64,000 bases of DNA from Streptomyces formicae (GTDB lineage: Bacteria; Actinomycetota; Actinomycetes; Streptomycetales; Streptomycetaceae), in contig NZ_CP071872.1 of NCBI RefSeq assembly GCF_022647665.1, forward strand, positions 5,766,001 through 5,830,000, given 5' to 3'. Positions within the stretch are counted from its first letter, which is position 1. The number at the start of each line of letters is the position of its first letter. The position numbers and the translations under genes are program-made. The notes under the pieces were generated by a model that had not been told where the DNA came from, searched no databases, and saw only the letters and a program-made list of their open reading frames with translations. Below, one piece after another: positions 28,893-36,941 of this stretch.

Positions 28893-29540
28893 CTACACGC
28901 TCCCCCACGGGGCGTTCCATGCCGGGTGGCGCGGATCGTCGGCGCGGACGACGACCTCGGCGGCCTCGACCGGGTCCACCTCGCGCTCGTACCGTTCGAA
29001 CGCGGGCAGCGTCCACCGCTGCGCCTCGTCGGTGCGGCGGTGCAGTGCGCCCGCCGAGAGCCGCAGGTGCAGCGTCAGGTCGAAGGGGAACCAGTGGCCG
29101 ATCAGCAGCGGTCCGTGCAGCACCAGCACGCCTCCGGGCGGCAGTTCGCGATGCGGACTACGGGTCGCGCGGTCGGTGACCGGGTCCCACAGATCCGTCA
29201 GCACCCGCCCCGATCCGCCCGGCTCCAGTGGCCCGAACACCTCGCGCCACAGGGCGCCCGTGTCGAACCAGCCCCCGTAGTACGTCTCGGGGTCCTCGCG
29301 CCCGTGCTCGTACCGCAGGGACGCGGGGCGCAGAAACCCGTCCGCGCCGACCACCAGCACCGAACGGCCGCGCAGCCGCAGTGCGTCGGCGAGCGCTCCG
29401 GCCGCGGCGCCGGTCCCGGCGGCGGGGGCGCCGTCGACGGCGACGCGGAGCCAGGGGCTGCCGTCGGCGGCCTCGGTCTCCAGGAGCCGGTCGGCGACGG
29501 CCTCGGTCAGCCGTTCCCAGGTGATCGGTTCGAGTCGCAC
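28893..29540 (-). CDS. Uridine kinase-like P-loop protein with a degenerate Walker A
   Basis: Protein of 215 residues resembling the actinobacterial uridine-kinase family: VAVDGAPAAGTGAAAGALADAL at the P-loop position (residues 32-53), VVGADGFLRPASLRYEHGREDPETYYGGWFD (nucleoside-binding region) and VLVLHGPLLIGHWFPFDLTLHL. The expected Walker A lysine followed by Ser/Thr is missing, so catalysis is questionable. Start GTG 29538-29540; a CATGAT hexamer 6 bases upstream hints at a leaderless transcript. Next to psuG-psuK it may belong to nucleoside salvage, though it is on the opposite strand and only converges with them. Confidence 0.75.
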   Translation of the reverse strand: MRLEPITWERLTEAVADRLLETEAADGSPWLRVAVDGAPAAGTGAAAGALADALRLRGRSVLVVGADGFLRPASLRYEHGREDPETYYGGWFDTGALWREVFGPLEPGGSGRVLTDLWDPVTDRATRSPHRELPPGGVLVLHGPLLIGHWFPFDLTLHLRLSAGALHRRTDEAQRWTLPAFERYEREVDPVEAAEVVVRADDPRHPAWNAPWGSV

Positions 29541-29647
29541 CGGCCCATCATGCCCGCTGCCGGCAGTGGGCAAAGGGGTGGAGCCGGGGGCGGGCCCGGG
29601 GGCGTAGCCTGCCCTCGAATCGGCGGCAGGAGAGGGGACGGGGGCCG

Positions 29648-30307
29648 ATGGATCCGCTGGTGGTGGTCGAGCCGCTGAAGCAGCGCCACTGTGCCGAGTG
29701 CCGGCGCGGTCCGCTGCAGCGGATGGTCCTGGAGTACGAGGCGCCGCGCTGTCTGGACTGCGCCGACCTCGGGCATCTGGTCTTCCTGCCGCGCGGGAAC
29801 GCGGCGCTGACCCGGCGGGCGCGGGAGGCGAGTTCCCTGTGGGCCGTCGTCGTACGGCACAACAAGCGCCGCACCCGTTACGAGCGCCAGGGCCTGCTCG
29901 TCGAGGAGGCCGCGCTGGTGCGGGCGGAGGCGGCATGCCTGGCCGACGCCGACGTACGGGCCCGTCGCCGGGAGCGTGACGCGGCGCGGCGGGCCGCGGA
30001 GGACGTGCGCTTCACCGGCAGGCTCACCGCGGAGATCCTGCGGCTCTTCCCGTCCTGCCCGCTCGACCGCGCGCTGGACGTCGCGGCGCACACCTCGGCG
30101 CGCGGCAGTGGGCGCGTGGGCCGCACCGCTGCCGGCCGCGCCCTGGACGAAGGCGCGGTCACGGCGGCGGTGCGTGCGTCCGTACGCCATCTGGACACGC
30201 CGTACGACGCGCTGCTCATGCAGGGGGTGCCCCGGCATGAGGCCCGTGCGCGCCTGGCACCGGCGATCGAGGCCGTACTGGCGGCATGGCGCGTGGAGCG
30301 GTCGTAG
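29648..30307 (+). CDS. DUF2293 domain protein with N-terminal zinc-ribbon-like cysteines
   Basis: Protein of 219 residues, function unknown. The N-terminus has two CxxC pairs (CAEC at 15-18 and CLDC near 35-38), a likely zinc ribbon. The C-terminal third matches DUF2293: VRASVRHLDTPYDALLMQGVPRHEARARLAPAIEAVLAAW. In between is a highly charged Arg/Ala-rich helix. ATG 29648 has GGAGAGGGG upstream and a TAGCCT hexamer further up (29607-29612). An 18-base tandem duplication spans the stop codon. Converges on the chaplin gene with only 38 bases between. Confidence 0.8.
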   Translation: MDPLVVVEPLKQRHCAECRRGPLQRMVLEYEAPRCLDCADLGHLVFLPRGNAALTRRAREASSLWAVVVRHNKRRTRYERQGLLVEEAALVRAEAACLADADVRARRRERDAARRAAEDVRFTGRLTAEILRLFPSCPLDRALDVAAHTSARGSGRVGRTAAGRALDEGAVTAAVRASVRHLDTPYDALLMQGVPRHEARARLAPAIEAVLAAWRVERS

Positions 30308-30336
30308 GCCGTGGCGCCGTCGTAGGCCGTGGCGCC
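30301..30336 (+). repeat. 18-base tandem duplication across the DUF2293 stop codon
   Basis: 30301-30318 and 30319-30336 are identical (GTCGTAGGCCGTGGCGCC). Each copy contains TCG TAG in the same frame, so the stop codon is duplicated. Confidence 0.9.
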
Positions 30337-30345
30337 GCCGACGGC

Positions 30346-30954
30346 TCAGGCCGTCGCCCGGAAGCGGCGGTAGAGCACCGCACCGCCGAGGATCAGGGCG
30401 GCGCCGGCGGGCACGGCCAGGCCGATGCCTTCGGGGGTGCCGGTCTCGGCGAGCTGGGCCGGTCCCTGCTGGGGCTCGTGCTGAACCGGTGTCACGGGCC
30501 GTGCCGTCGGCGGCTGCGAGGGCCTCGGTCTGGCCGGCGGCTTGGACGAGTTGGACGACGAGTTGTCGACGGACGGGTTTCCGACACCGACGACGTTGAC
30601 GGAGTTGCCGGTGACATTCACCGGCACGTCGACCGGCACCTGGATCCCGTTGCCCGAGAGAACCCCGGGGGAATCCTTCGTGCGTCCCTCGGCGACGGCA
30701 CCGCCGCCGCGCCTTCCCTCGTTCTTGCAGCTGTTGCCGGCCGCCGGGTTCAGCAGGCCGATCGCATTGACCGTGTTGCCGCACACATTCACGGGAACGT
30801 GCACCGGGAGCTGCACCGAGTTCCCGGAGAGCAGGCCCGGCGATCCGGTCGCGTCCCCCCGCGCGGACGAATCGGCGTGTGCGGCCCCGGCCGCGGCGAG
30901 GGCGCCGCCCGTGACCATTGCTGCGACCAGACCTGTTCGGCGCATCAGCCTCAT
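30346..30954 (-). CDS. Long chaplin with sortase signal (ChpA/B/C type)
   Basis: Secreted hydrophobic surface protein of aerial hyphae and spores; long chaplins are anchored to the wall and short ones assemble into amyloid fibrils on top. It has 202 residues: signal peptide 1-28, chaplin domain one at 33-76 (GSPGLLSGNSVQLPVHVPVN...), chaplin domain two at 94-134, a Pro-rich spacer, LAETG at 168-172, a hydrophobic segment 178-194 and a basic tail RRFRATA. Domain one has its two cysteines (58 and 76); domain two has none (Thr114 at the first position). ATG 30952-30954 has GGAAGG upstream; MRRTG three codons later is an alternative. Its leader is AT-rich for this genome. Confidence 0.93.
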   Translation of the reverse strand: MRLMRRTGLVAAMVTGGALAAAGAAHADSSARGDATGSPGLLSGNSVQLPVHVPVNVCGNTVNAIGLLNPAAGNSCKNEGRRGGGAVAEGRTKDSPGVLSGNGIQVPVDVPVNVTGNSVNVVGVGNPSVDNSSSNSSKPPARPRPSQPPTARPVTPVQHEPQQGPAQLAETGTPEGIGLAVPAGAALILGGAVLYRRFRATA

Positions 30955-31020
30955 TGGTTTCTGCCTTCCGGAGAATGAACACGGGCACGCACCCGCACCG
31001 GAATTAACGCAATGGAACCA

Positions 31021-31053
31021 ATAGGGTTATGATCGACAATCGTTTCACCCTAT
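31021..31053 (-). promoter_or_regulatory. Inverted repeat in the AT-rich chaplin upstream region
   Basis: ATAGGGT (31021-31027) and ACCCTAT (31047-31053) are perfect complements 19 bases apart, about 70-100 bases before the chaplin start, in the least GC-rich spacer nearby. Could be a developmental regulator site or the terminator of the upstream amidohydrolase gene. Confidence 0.35.
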
Positions 31054-31095
31054 CGAGTGGGATGTTTGTCGAACTGTGTTACGTCGTCCGGGTGT

Positions 31096-32463
31096 TCACC
31101 TTCCGGCGTCGTATTCCTGAATACGACGCCCATGACCTCGGTCGATCAAATCGGGCAGTCGCGCGCCGAGTTCATCGGCGATGGCATCGACGTCGAGCGT
31201 CAGCAGCTTCCGGTCGCGCATCAGGACCCGGCCGTCCACGATCGTGGTCAGCACGTCCGCCGACCGTGCGCTGAAGACGAGCGCCGCCGCGACGTCGTGC
31301 AGCGGGCGCACATGGGGGCCCGTGAGGTCTACAAGGATCAGATCGGCGCGCCGGCCCGGCGCGAGCGCGCCCACCTGCTCGCCCAGCCCGGTGACGCGTG
31401 CACTCTGGGAGGTCGCGTGGTCGAGCGCCTGCCGGGCGGTCAGCCAGCGCGGGTCACGCTCCGCCGACTTCTGGACCAGCGCGGTGAGCGTCATGCTCTC
31501 CCACACGTCGAGCGTGTTGTTCGACGCGGCCCCGTCCGTGGCGAGGCCGACGGGGATACCGATGGAGTGCAGCGCCCTGATGGGTGTCGTGTCCCAGCCG
31601 AACTTCAGGTACCCCTTGGGCGCGGTCGCGATCCCGATGCGGCCGCCGCCCTGCTGGAGCAGGGGAAGGTCCTGCTCGACGATGCCGGTGCCGTGCGCGA
31701 TGAGGATGTCCACGTCGAGTAGACCGGCACGGTGCAGGGCCCCGATGGGCGTGCGGCCGTGCCGTTCGAGGCTGCTGTCGGTCTGTGCCCTGTTCTCGGC
31801 CGCGTGGACATGGACGGGCAGCGCGTGCTCGCGGGCCAGCTCGGCGGTGGCTTCGAGGTCGGCGTCGTCGACGGTGTACGGAGCGTGGGGCGCGAGGGAG
31901 GTGGTGATGCGGCCGCCGGCGTCGCCGCCCCGGCGGAGGGCGAAGTCGAGGGAGCGCTCGCGCCCTTCGGGCCCCTGGCTGGAGAAGTACGCCCAGCCCA
32001 GGTTGGCCCGCAGCCCGCTGCGTACGACCGCGTCGGCGACCCGGTCCATCGCGAAGTAGTGGTCGGCGAAGGCGGTGACTCCGGCGCGGATCATCTCGGC
32101 GCAGGCGAGCAGCGCGCCGAGCTCGACGAGGTCGTCGGTGAGGTTGCTCTCGATGGGCCAGATCCAGTCGTTGAACCACTCCTCCACCGGCACGTCCTCC
32201 GCGACACCGCGCAGGGCCACCATCGGGGCGTGCGTATGGCAGTTGATCAGCCCGGGCATGGCCAACCGGCCGCGTGCGTCGATACGTTCACGGGCGGGGC
32301 GCCCGGCGGCCGCGCGGGCGGAGATGACCGCCTCGACGGCCCCGTCCCTCACGACGACGGCGCTGTCCTCCTCGAACCGGATCCCACCGTCCTGATCGTG
32401 CACCAGCACGGTGCATCCCTCGACGACGAGATCGGCGGGGCCGTTCGCGTACTCACCCGTCAT
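31096..32463 (-). CDS. Amidohydrolase, 5-methylthioadenosine/S-adenosylhomocysteine deaminase-like
   Basis: Cytosolic metal-dependent deaminase of 455 residues in the MtaD/SsnA/TrzN branch of the amidohydrolase superfamily. Metal and catalytic motifs: NCHTHAPMVALRG near residue 67 (HxH), the substrate Glu/His region HVHAAENRAQTD near 213, the His in LIAHGTGI near 250, and the late Asp in LATDGAASNN near 305. The leading VALRGVAEDVPVEEWFNDWIWPIE matches MTA/SAH deaminases, but the family also hydrolyses guanine and triazine analogues, so the substrate is a guess. ATG 32461-32463 has CCAGGAG upstream. It is 26 bases below the SWIM gene on the same strand and may be co-transcribed. Confidence 0.88.
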   Translation of the reverse strand: MTGEYANGPADLVVEGCTVLVHDQDGGIRFEEDSAVVVRDGAVEAVISARAAAGRPARERIDARGRLAMPGLINCHTHAPMVALRGVAEDVPVEEWFNDWIWPIESNLTDDLVELGALLACAEMIRAGVTAFADHYFAMDRVADAVVRSGLRANLGWAYFSSQGPEGRERSLDFALRRGGDAGGRITTSLAPHAPYTVDDADLEATAELAREHALPVHVHAAENRAQTDSSLERHGRTPIGALHRAGLLDVDILIAHGTGIVEQDLPLLQQGGGRIGIATAPKGYLKFGWDTTPIRALHSIGIPVGLATDGAASNNTLDVWESMTLTALVQKSAERDPRWLTARQALDHATSQSARVTGLGEQVGALAPGRRADLILVDLTGPHVRPLHDVAAALVFSARSADVLTTIVDGRVLMRDRKLLTLDVDAIADELGARLPDLIDRGHGRRIQEYDAGR

Positions 32464-32489
32464 TCTGGCTCCTGGTCTGTTGCCCGTGG

Positions 32490-33842
32490 TCAGCGGCCGA
32501 GCAGTGCGGCCAGCGCGCCCACGGGGTCGGCGTCCGGGGTGCCGCGGGGCCACCAGTCGTCGCGGCCCGGGTCGGACTCATAGCCGTACCACAAGCCGTC
32601 GCGGCCCAGGCGCAGTTGGAGCGACGAGGTCGACAGGCGGTTGCGCCGGGGGCGGAAGCCCGGGAAGTCGGCGGCGGCGAGGGCAGGCCGGGCCCGGTCG
32701 AAGGGGCCGGCGGGCGGGTCCCACTCCTCTTCCAGGACGGCCAGCCCCGCGAGGCCGCCCTGGCGCCAGGCCGCGACGGCGCGGGCCAGGTCCGTCGGGG
32801 TGCGGCCGGTGGCGCGGGCCAGCGCCGTGTACAGCGCGCGGGTGGAGGCGGTGAGTCCGGAGCCGGGGTGGGCGGCGGCCAGCCGGACCGCGTCCTGCCA
32901 GGGGGTGAGGCCGGCGATCGGGTCCCGGCCGGTCGTCAGGGTGGTGTGGGCGCGGGCCGCGGCCTCGGCCGCGAGGAGGTCGAGGGCGAGCGGATCGGGG
33001 GCGCCGGGCGCCTGGGGGTAGACGGGCGGGCGGCCGGGGTGCTGCGGGACGGGCAGGGGCGGCGGGAGCGGCGGCAGGGTGCGCGGCGCGAGGGCTTCGC
33101 GGGCGGGGACGGCCGCGAGCGCGGGCGGGGCGCCCGTCGTCCCCGGCGTCTGCGCACCGGATGCCGCGCGTCCGGCCCCCGCCGCCGCAGTCCGTTCAGC
33201 CGTGGCGCGCCCCGCCGCGGCCCGCTCAGCCGCCGAGCGCGTCGCGTTGCGCCGGGTGAGCTCGGCGAGGATCTCCTGCTCGCCGCGGCCGCGCATGAGG
33301 AACAGCACGAACGGGTCCTCGTCGAGGATCCGGGCCGTCTGGTAGCAGAGTGCGGCCGCGTGCTTGCAGGGGAAGCCGTCGTCGGGACAGGAGCAGTCGG
33401 GGATCAGATCGCCGGGCGCGGGCAGCAGGTCCGCCGCGTTCGCGAGCGCGTGCGGAACGTCCTTGTCGAGCAGGGCCGCGATGTGGTCGGGGCGTGCCGC
33501 GGCGGTGTCGAGCAGCCGGTCCCAGTCCTCGTCGCCGAGCGTGCGCAGCCGGATGTCCGCACGGTACGGGCGCGGGCGGGAACCGTGGACGTACGCCGTG
33601 ACGCGGCCGGGTGTGACGGTGATCGCGTCGACCTGGCCGCGCCCGGCGTAGGCACGGCCGCGGGCGAGGCGGGCCGGATCCAGGGCGGTGTCCTCCAGCG
33701 CGTCCACCCACGCGTTGCCCCACCAGGATGCGGCGAAGGACTCGTCGCCGGACCGCGGGGCGAGCTGCGGGAACGTCCGCCGCCGGTCGTCGGGCCTGTG
33801 CGGGCTGTCGCGGCGCGGGACCCCCGGCCGACGGGCGATCAT
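32490..33842 (-). CDS. SWIM zinc-finger domain protein
   Basis: Protein of 450 residues with the SWIM motif CSCPDDGFPCKH (CxC...CxH) near residues 149-160, followed by AAALCYQTARILDEDPFVLFLMRGR. The N-terminal SFAASWWGNAWVDALE is typical of actinobacterial SWIM proteins encoded next to SNF2 helicases. The middle is Ala/Pro-rich and the C-terminus ends in DGLWYGYESDPGRDDWWPRGTPDADPV. SWIM fingers bind nucleic acid or protein; with the SNF2 gene 46 bases upstream it probably forms a DNA-remodelling or repair pair. ATG 33840-33842 has GAGAGGGG upstream. Confidence 0.85.
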   Translation of the reverse strand: MIARRPGVPRRDSPHRPDDRRRTFPQLAPRSGDESFAASWWGNAWVDALEDTALDPARLARGRAYAGRGQVDAITVTPGRVTAYVHGSRPRPYRADIRLRTLGDEDWDRLLDTAAARPDHIAALLDKDVPHALANAADLLPAPGDLIPDCSCPDDGFPCKHAAALCYQTARILDEDPFVLFLMRGRGEQEILAELTRRNATRSAAERAAAGRATAERTAAAGAGRAASGAQTPGTTGAPPALAAVPAREALAPRTLPPLPPPLPVPQHPGRPPVYPQAPGAPDPLALDLLAAEAAARAHTTLTTGRDPIAGLTPWQDAVRLAAAHPGSGLTASTRALYTALARATGRTPTDLARAVAAWRQGGLAGLAVLEEEWDPPAGPFDRARPALAAADFPGFRPRRNRLSTSSLQLRLGRDGLWYGYESDPGRDDWWPRGTPDADPVGALAALLGR

Positions 33843-33862
33843 GAGGCCCCTCTCACACAGGT

Positions 33863-33889
33863 CATGCCGTTCATGCCGTTCATGCCGGT
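33863..33889. repeat. 9-base tandem repeat between the SNF2 and SWIM genes
   Basis: Three copies of CATGCCGTT (the last one CATGCCGGT) fill most of the 46-base spacer and touch the SNF2 stop codon at 33889-33891. Confidence 0.8.
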
Positions 33890-36744
33890 CACGCTGGCCT
33901 CCTCAGCGAGACGAGATCGGCGAGCTCCCGGTCGGTGAGCTCGGTCAGCGCCGCCTCTCCCGAGCCGAGCACCGCGTCGGCCAGCGCCCGCTTGGAGAGC
34001 AGCAGCTCGGCGATCCGGTCCTCCACCGTGCCCTCGGCGATGAGCCGGTGGACCTGCACGGGCTGGGTCTGACCGATGCGGTACGCCCGGTCGGTGGCCT
34101 GGTCCTCCACCGCCGGGTTCCACCAGCGGTCGTAGTGGACGACATGGCCCGCGCGGGTCAGGTTCAGTCCGGTGCCCGCGGCCTTGAGGGAGAGGATGAA
34201 GACGGGGATCTCGCCGGACTGGAAGCGGTCCACCATCCGCTCCCGCTCCGGCACCGGCGTGGAGCCGTGGAGCAGCTGCGCCGGGATCGCGCGGGCCGCG
34301 AGGTGTCCGGCGATGAGGCGCGCCATCGAGACGTACTGCGTGAAGACCAGCACCGCGCCGTCCTCGGCCAGGATGGTGTCGAGCAGCTCGTCGAGGAGGG
34401 CGAGCTTGCCGGAGCGGGCGGCGAGGCGGGAGGCGTCCTCCTTCAGGTACTGGGCGGGGTGGTTGCAGATCTGTTTGAGCGAGGTCAGCAGCTTCATGAC
34501 GAGGCCCCGCCGCGCGATGCCCTCTGCGCTCTCGATCTGCGCCATCGTCTCGCGCACCACCGCCTCGTACAGCGACGCCTGCTCGCGGGTGAGCGGGACG
34601 GGGTGGTCGGACTCCGTCTTGGGCGGCAGCTCGGGCAGGATGCCGGGGTCGGACTTCTTGCGGCGCAGCAGGAACGGCCGTACGAGACGGGCGAGCCGCT
34701 CCACCGCCTCCGCGTTCTCGACGTGCTCGTTGTTCTCGACGGCGCGGGCGTGGCGTGCCCGGAAGGACTTCAGCGGCCCGAGCAGTCCCGGCGTGGTCCA
34801 GTCGAGCAGCGACCACAGCTCGGAGAGGTTGTTCTCGACGGGCGTGCCGGTGAGGGCGACCCGCGCCGTGGCGGGGATGGTGCGCAGCGCCTTGGCGGTC
34901 GCCGAGAAGGGGTTCTTGACGTGCTGTGCCTCGTCCGCGACGACCATGCCCCATTGCCGGTCGGCCAGTTCGGCGGCGCTCGTGCGCATCGTCCCGTAGG
35001 TGGTGAGGACGAAACCGGGCGGACCGTCGCCGGTGGCGTGGACGCCGTCGAGAGTGCGCTCGGCGCCGTGGAAGCGCCGCACCGGAACGCCCGGCGCGAA
35101 ACGGGCGATCTCCCGCTGCCAGTTGCCGAGCAGCGAGGCGGGGCAGACGACGAGGGTCGGCGCCGGGTGGGGGCGGCGCCCGGCGCCGGGCTGGGCACGG
35201 TGGAGATGGAGGGCGATGACCGTGACCGTCTTGCCGAGGCCCATGTCGTCGGCGAGACAGCCGCCGAGGCCGAGCGAGGTCATCAGGTCCAGCCACGCGA
35301 GCCCGCGCAGCTGGTAGTCGCGCAGCGTGGCGTCGAGGCCCGGCGGCTGGGCGAGCGCGGCCGGACCGTCGGTGAGCCGGTCGCGCAGCGCGGCCAGCGC
35401 ACCCTCCGGGACGGCCTCGACGGTCTCACCGTCCACCTCGGCGGTGCCGGTGAGCGCGACGGCCAGGGCGTCGACCGGCTCCAGGAGCCCCAGCTCCCGT
35501 TTGCGCGCCTTCCGTACGAGACCGGGGTCGATCACGACCCACTGGTCGCGCAGCCGCACGATCGGGCGGTGGGATTCGGCGAGCGCGTCCATCTCGGGCT
35601 CCGTCAGCGGATCCCCGTCCAGTGCCAGCCGCCAGTCGAACCTGAGGAGCTGCTCGCTGTCGAAGAACGGCGTGCCGTCGGTGGCGGAGCCGGGCGCGGG
35701 CGAGCGGACGACGGCGGTCGCACTGAGTGTCCGGGCGAGCTCCTTGGGCCAGTGGACGGCCACCCCGGCCGCGCCGAGCCGGGCGGCGGCCTCGCCGAGC
35801 AGTTCGTACAACTCGTCCTCGGTGAGCGGCAGGACGTCGGGGACGTCGCGCTCCATGAGGCGTCCCAGCGGGGCCCACACCCGGGCGGCCCGGCGCAGCG
35901 CGAGCGCGGCGTCGACGCGGGCCCGGGGCCCGAAGTGCTCCTCGCCGTCGCCGGCCCAGAGCCGGGCGGCGTCCAGGACGAGCGTGGGATCAGCGAGGCT
36001 GTGCACCTGGACGAGCGCGGCGCCCGCCTGCCGCTCGGCCCCGCCGTCCTTCGCGATGTCGAACAACTCGTACGCCGACAGGTCGAGACGGAGCGAGATC
36101 CGGACCCCCGCGTCCATGCCGGCCGCCGCCTCGGCCGCCCAGGAGCGGGCGCCAGGCAGGTGCTGCGGTGCCCTGGCGGCGAACGGCCGCCCCGCCGCGT
36201 GCTCGGCGGCGGGCGTGCGCGGCAGGGTGTCGGCGACGGCGTCCAGGAAGGCTCTGATCAGCGCCTCGGGCTCGGGCACGCGCAGGGGCCGGGCGCCTGG
36301 CAACGGGGTGGCGTGCGCCTCGTACGGCATGGCGGCGGCGATGGCGCGCAGATGGGCGATGTCCTCGGCGTCCAGCGGACCGGCCCGCCAGGCGTCGTGG
36401 TCGTCGGGGGTGAGACCGGGCAGGAGTCTGCCGCGCGCCACCAAGTGCAGGGCGTGCAGGGCCGCGGCGCCCCAGCAGGCGGTGGCGGGGTGGGCCGCCG
36501 CGTCGTGCCGGGCGCGCACGAGCAGCGGAAGGGCCTCGGCGACCGGAAGCACGACGGCGGGGACGGAGCGGCTGCGGGCTCCGGTGCCGTGCGGGCGTAC
36601 GACCGTCAGCTCGACGGTCTCCGCGGCCGGGCCGGGCTCGTCCGGCGGCGCGCCCGGCACGCCGCCGTCCGGGCACCAGAAGGCGATCCGCCCTTCCCGC
36701 GGCAGCGCGGCCGGCACGAACACCGCTGCAGAGCTGTGCAGCAT
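33889..36744 (-). CDS. SNF2-family DEAD/DEAH-box helicase
   Basis: Large DNA translocase of 951 residues. The N-terminal half carries the SNF2-associated domain common in bacterial members; the helicase core has motif I DDMGLGKTVT near residue 500, motif Ia, DEAQHVKN (motif II) near 602, TGTPVENNLSELWSLLDW (III), and motif VI DRAYRIGQTQPVQVHRL near 905. It probably remodels protein-DNA or DNA structures during repair. I chose ATG 36742-36744 because GGAGGT lies 10 bases upstream; the open frame continues upstream through a 9-base repeat array that looks noncoding. A damage-type promoter lies about 140 bases further up, and the SWIM gene follows. Confidence 0.92.
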   Translation of the reverse strand: MLHSSAAVFVPAALPREGRIAFWCPDGGVPGAPPDEPGPAAETVELTVVRPHGTGARSRSVPAVVLPVAEALPLLVRARHDAAAHPATACWGAAALHALHLVARGRLLPGLTPDDHDAWRAGPLDAEDIAHLRAIAAAMPYEAHATPLPGARPLRVPEPEALIRAFLDAVADTLPRTPAAEHAAGRPFAARAPQHLPGARSWAAEAAAGMDAGVRISLRLDLSAYELFDIAKDGGAERQAGAALVQVHSLADPTLVLDAARLWAGDGEEHFGPRARVDAALALRRAARVWAPLGRLMERDVPDVLPLTEDELYELLGEAAARLGAAGVAVHWPKELARTLSATAVVRSPAPGSATDGTPFFDSEQLLRFDWRLALDGDPLTEPEMDALAESHRPIVRLRDQWVVIDPGLVRKARKRELGLLEPVDALAVALTGTAEVDGETVEAVPEGALAALRDRLTDGPAALAQPPGLDATLRDYQLRGLAWLDLMTSLGLGGCLADDMGLGKTVTVIALHLHRAQPGAGRRPHPAPTLVVCPASLLGNWQREIARFAPGVPVRRFHGAERTLDGVHATGDGPPGFVLTTYGTMRTSAAELADRQWGMVVADEAQHVKNPFSATAKALRTIPATARVALTGTPVENNLSELWSLLDWTTPGLLGPLKSFRARHARAVENNEHVENAEAVERLARLVRPFLLRRKKSDPGILPELPPKTESDHPVPLTREQASLYEAVVRETMAQIESAEGIARRGLVMKLLTSLKQICNHPAQYLKEDASRLAARSGKLALLDELLDTILAEDGAVLVFTQYVSMARLIAGHLAARAIPAQLLHGSTPVPERERMVDRFQSGEIPVFILSLKAAGTGLNLTRAGHVVHYDRWWNPAVEDQATDRAYRIGQTQPVQVHRLIAEGTVEDRIAELLLSKRALADAVLGSGEAALTELTDRELADLVSLRRPA

Positions 36745-36781
36745 GCGCGCGGGCACCTCCCCTCCCACTGGTCGAGTCCAT

Positions 36782-36859
36782 GGCGTCCGTGGCGTCCGTG
36801 GCGTCCATGGCGTCCTCGGCGCCGTCGGCGCTGTCGGCGCTGTCGGCGCTGTCGGTGGC
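36782..36859. repeat. 9-base tandem repeat array in the SNF2 leader
   Basis: About eight tandem 9-base units, starting as GGCGTCCGT and drifting to GGCGCTGTC, lie between the putative SNF2 promoter and its start codon. They read as threonine/proline-type codons on the minus strand but precede a good ribosome-binding site, so I treat them as untranslated. Confidence 0.75.
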
Positions 36860-36880
36860 CTTGACGCCCTTGGTTCCACG

Positions 36881-36903
36881 ACCATACGGGCGGGGTCTGA
36901 CAA
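36881..36903 (-). promoter_or_regulatory. Possible RecA-NDp-type promoter of the SNF2 gene
   Basis: Minus strand TTGTCAGAC (36903-36895), 8 bases, TATGGT (36886-36881). Two mismatches to TTGTCRGTG but exact spacing and a good -10. Unlike the other four it would give a leader of about 130 bases. Confidence 0.55.
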
Positions 36904-36920
36904 CGCCCCCTCGACCGCCC

Positions 36921-36939
36921 CCTGACCTGCGCTGTCAGG
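36921..36939 (-). terminator. Short hairpin downstream of the slipin gene
   Basis: CCTGAC (36921-36926) and GTCAGG (36934-36939) form a 6-bp stem just after the slipin stop at 36942-36944. Weak, and it overlaps the region upstream of the SNF2 promoter. Confidence 0.35.
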
Positions 36940-36941
36940 TC

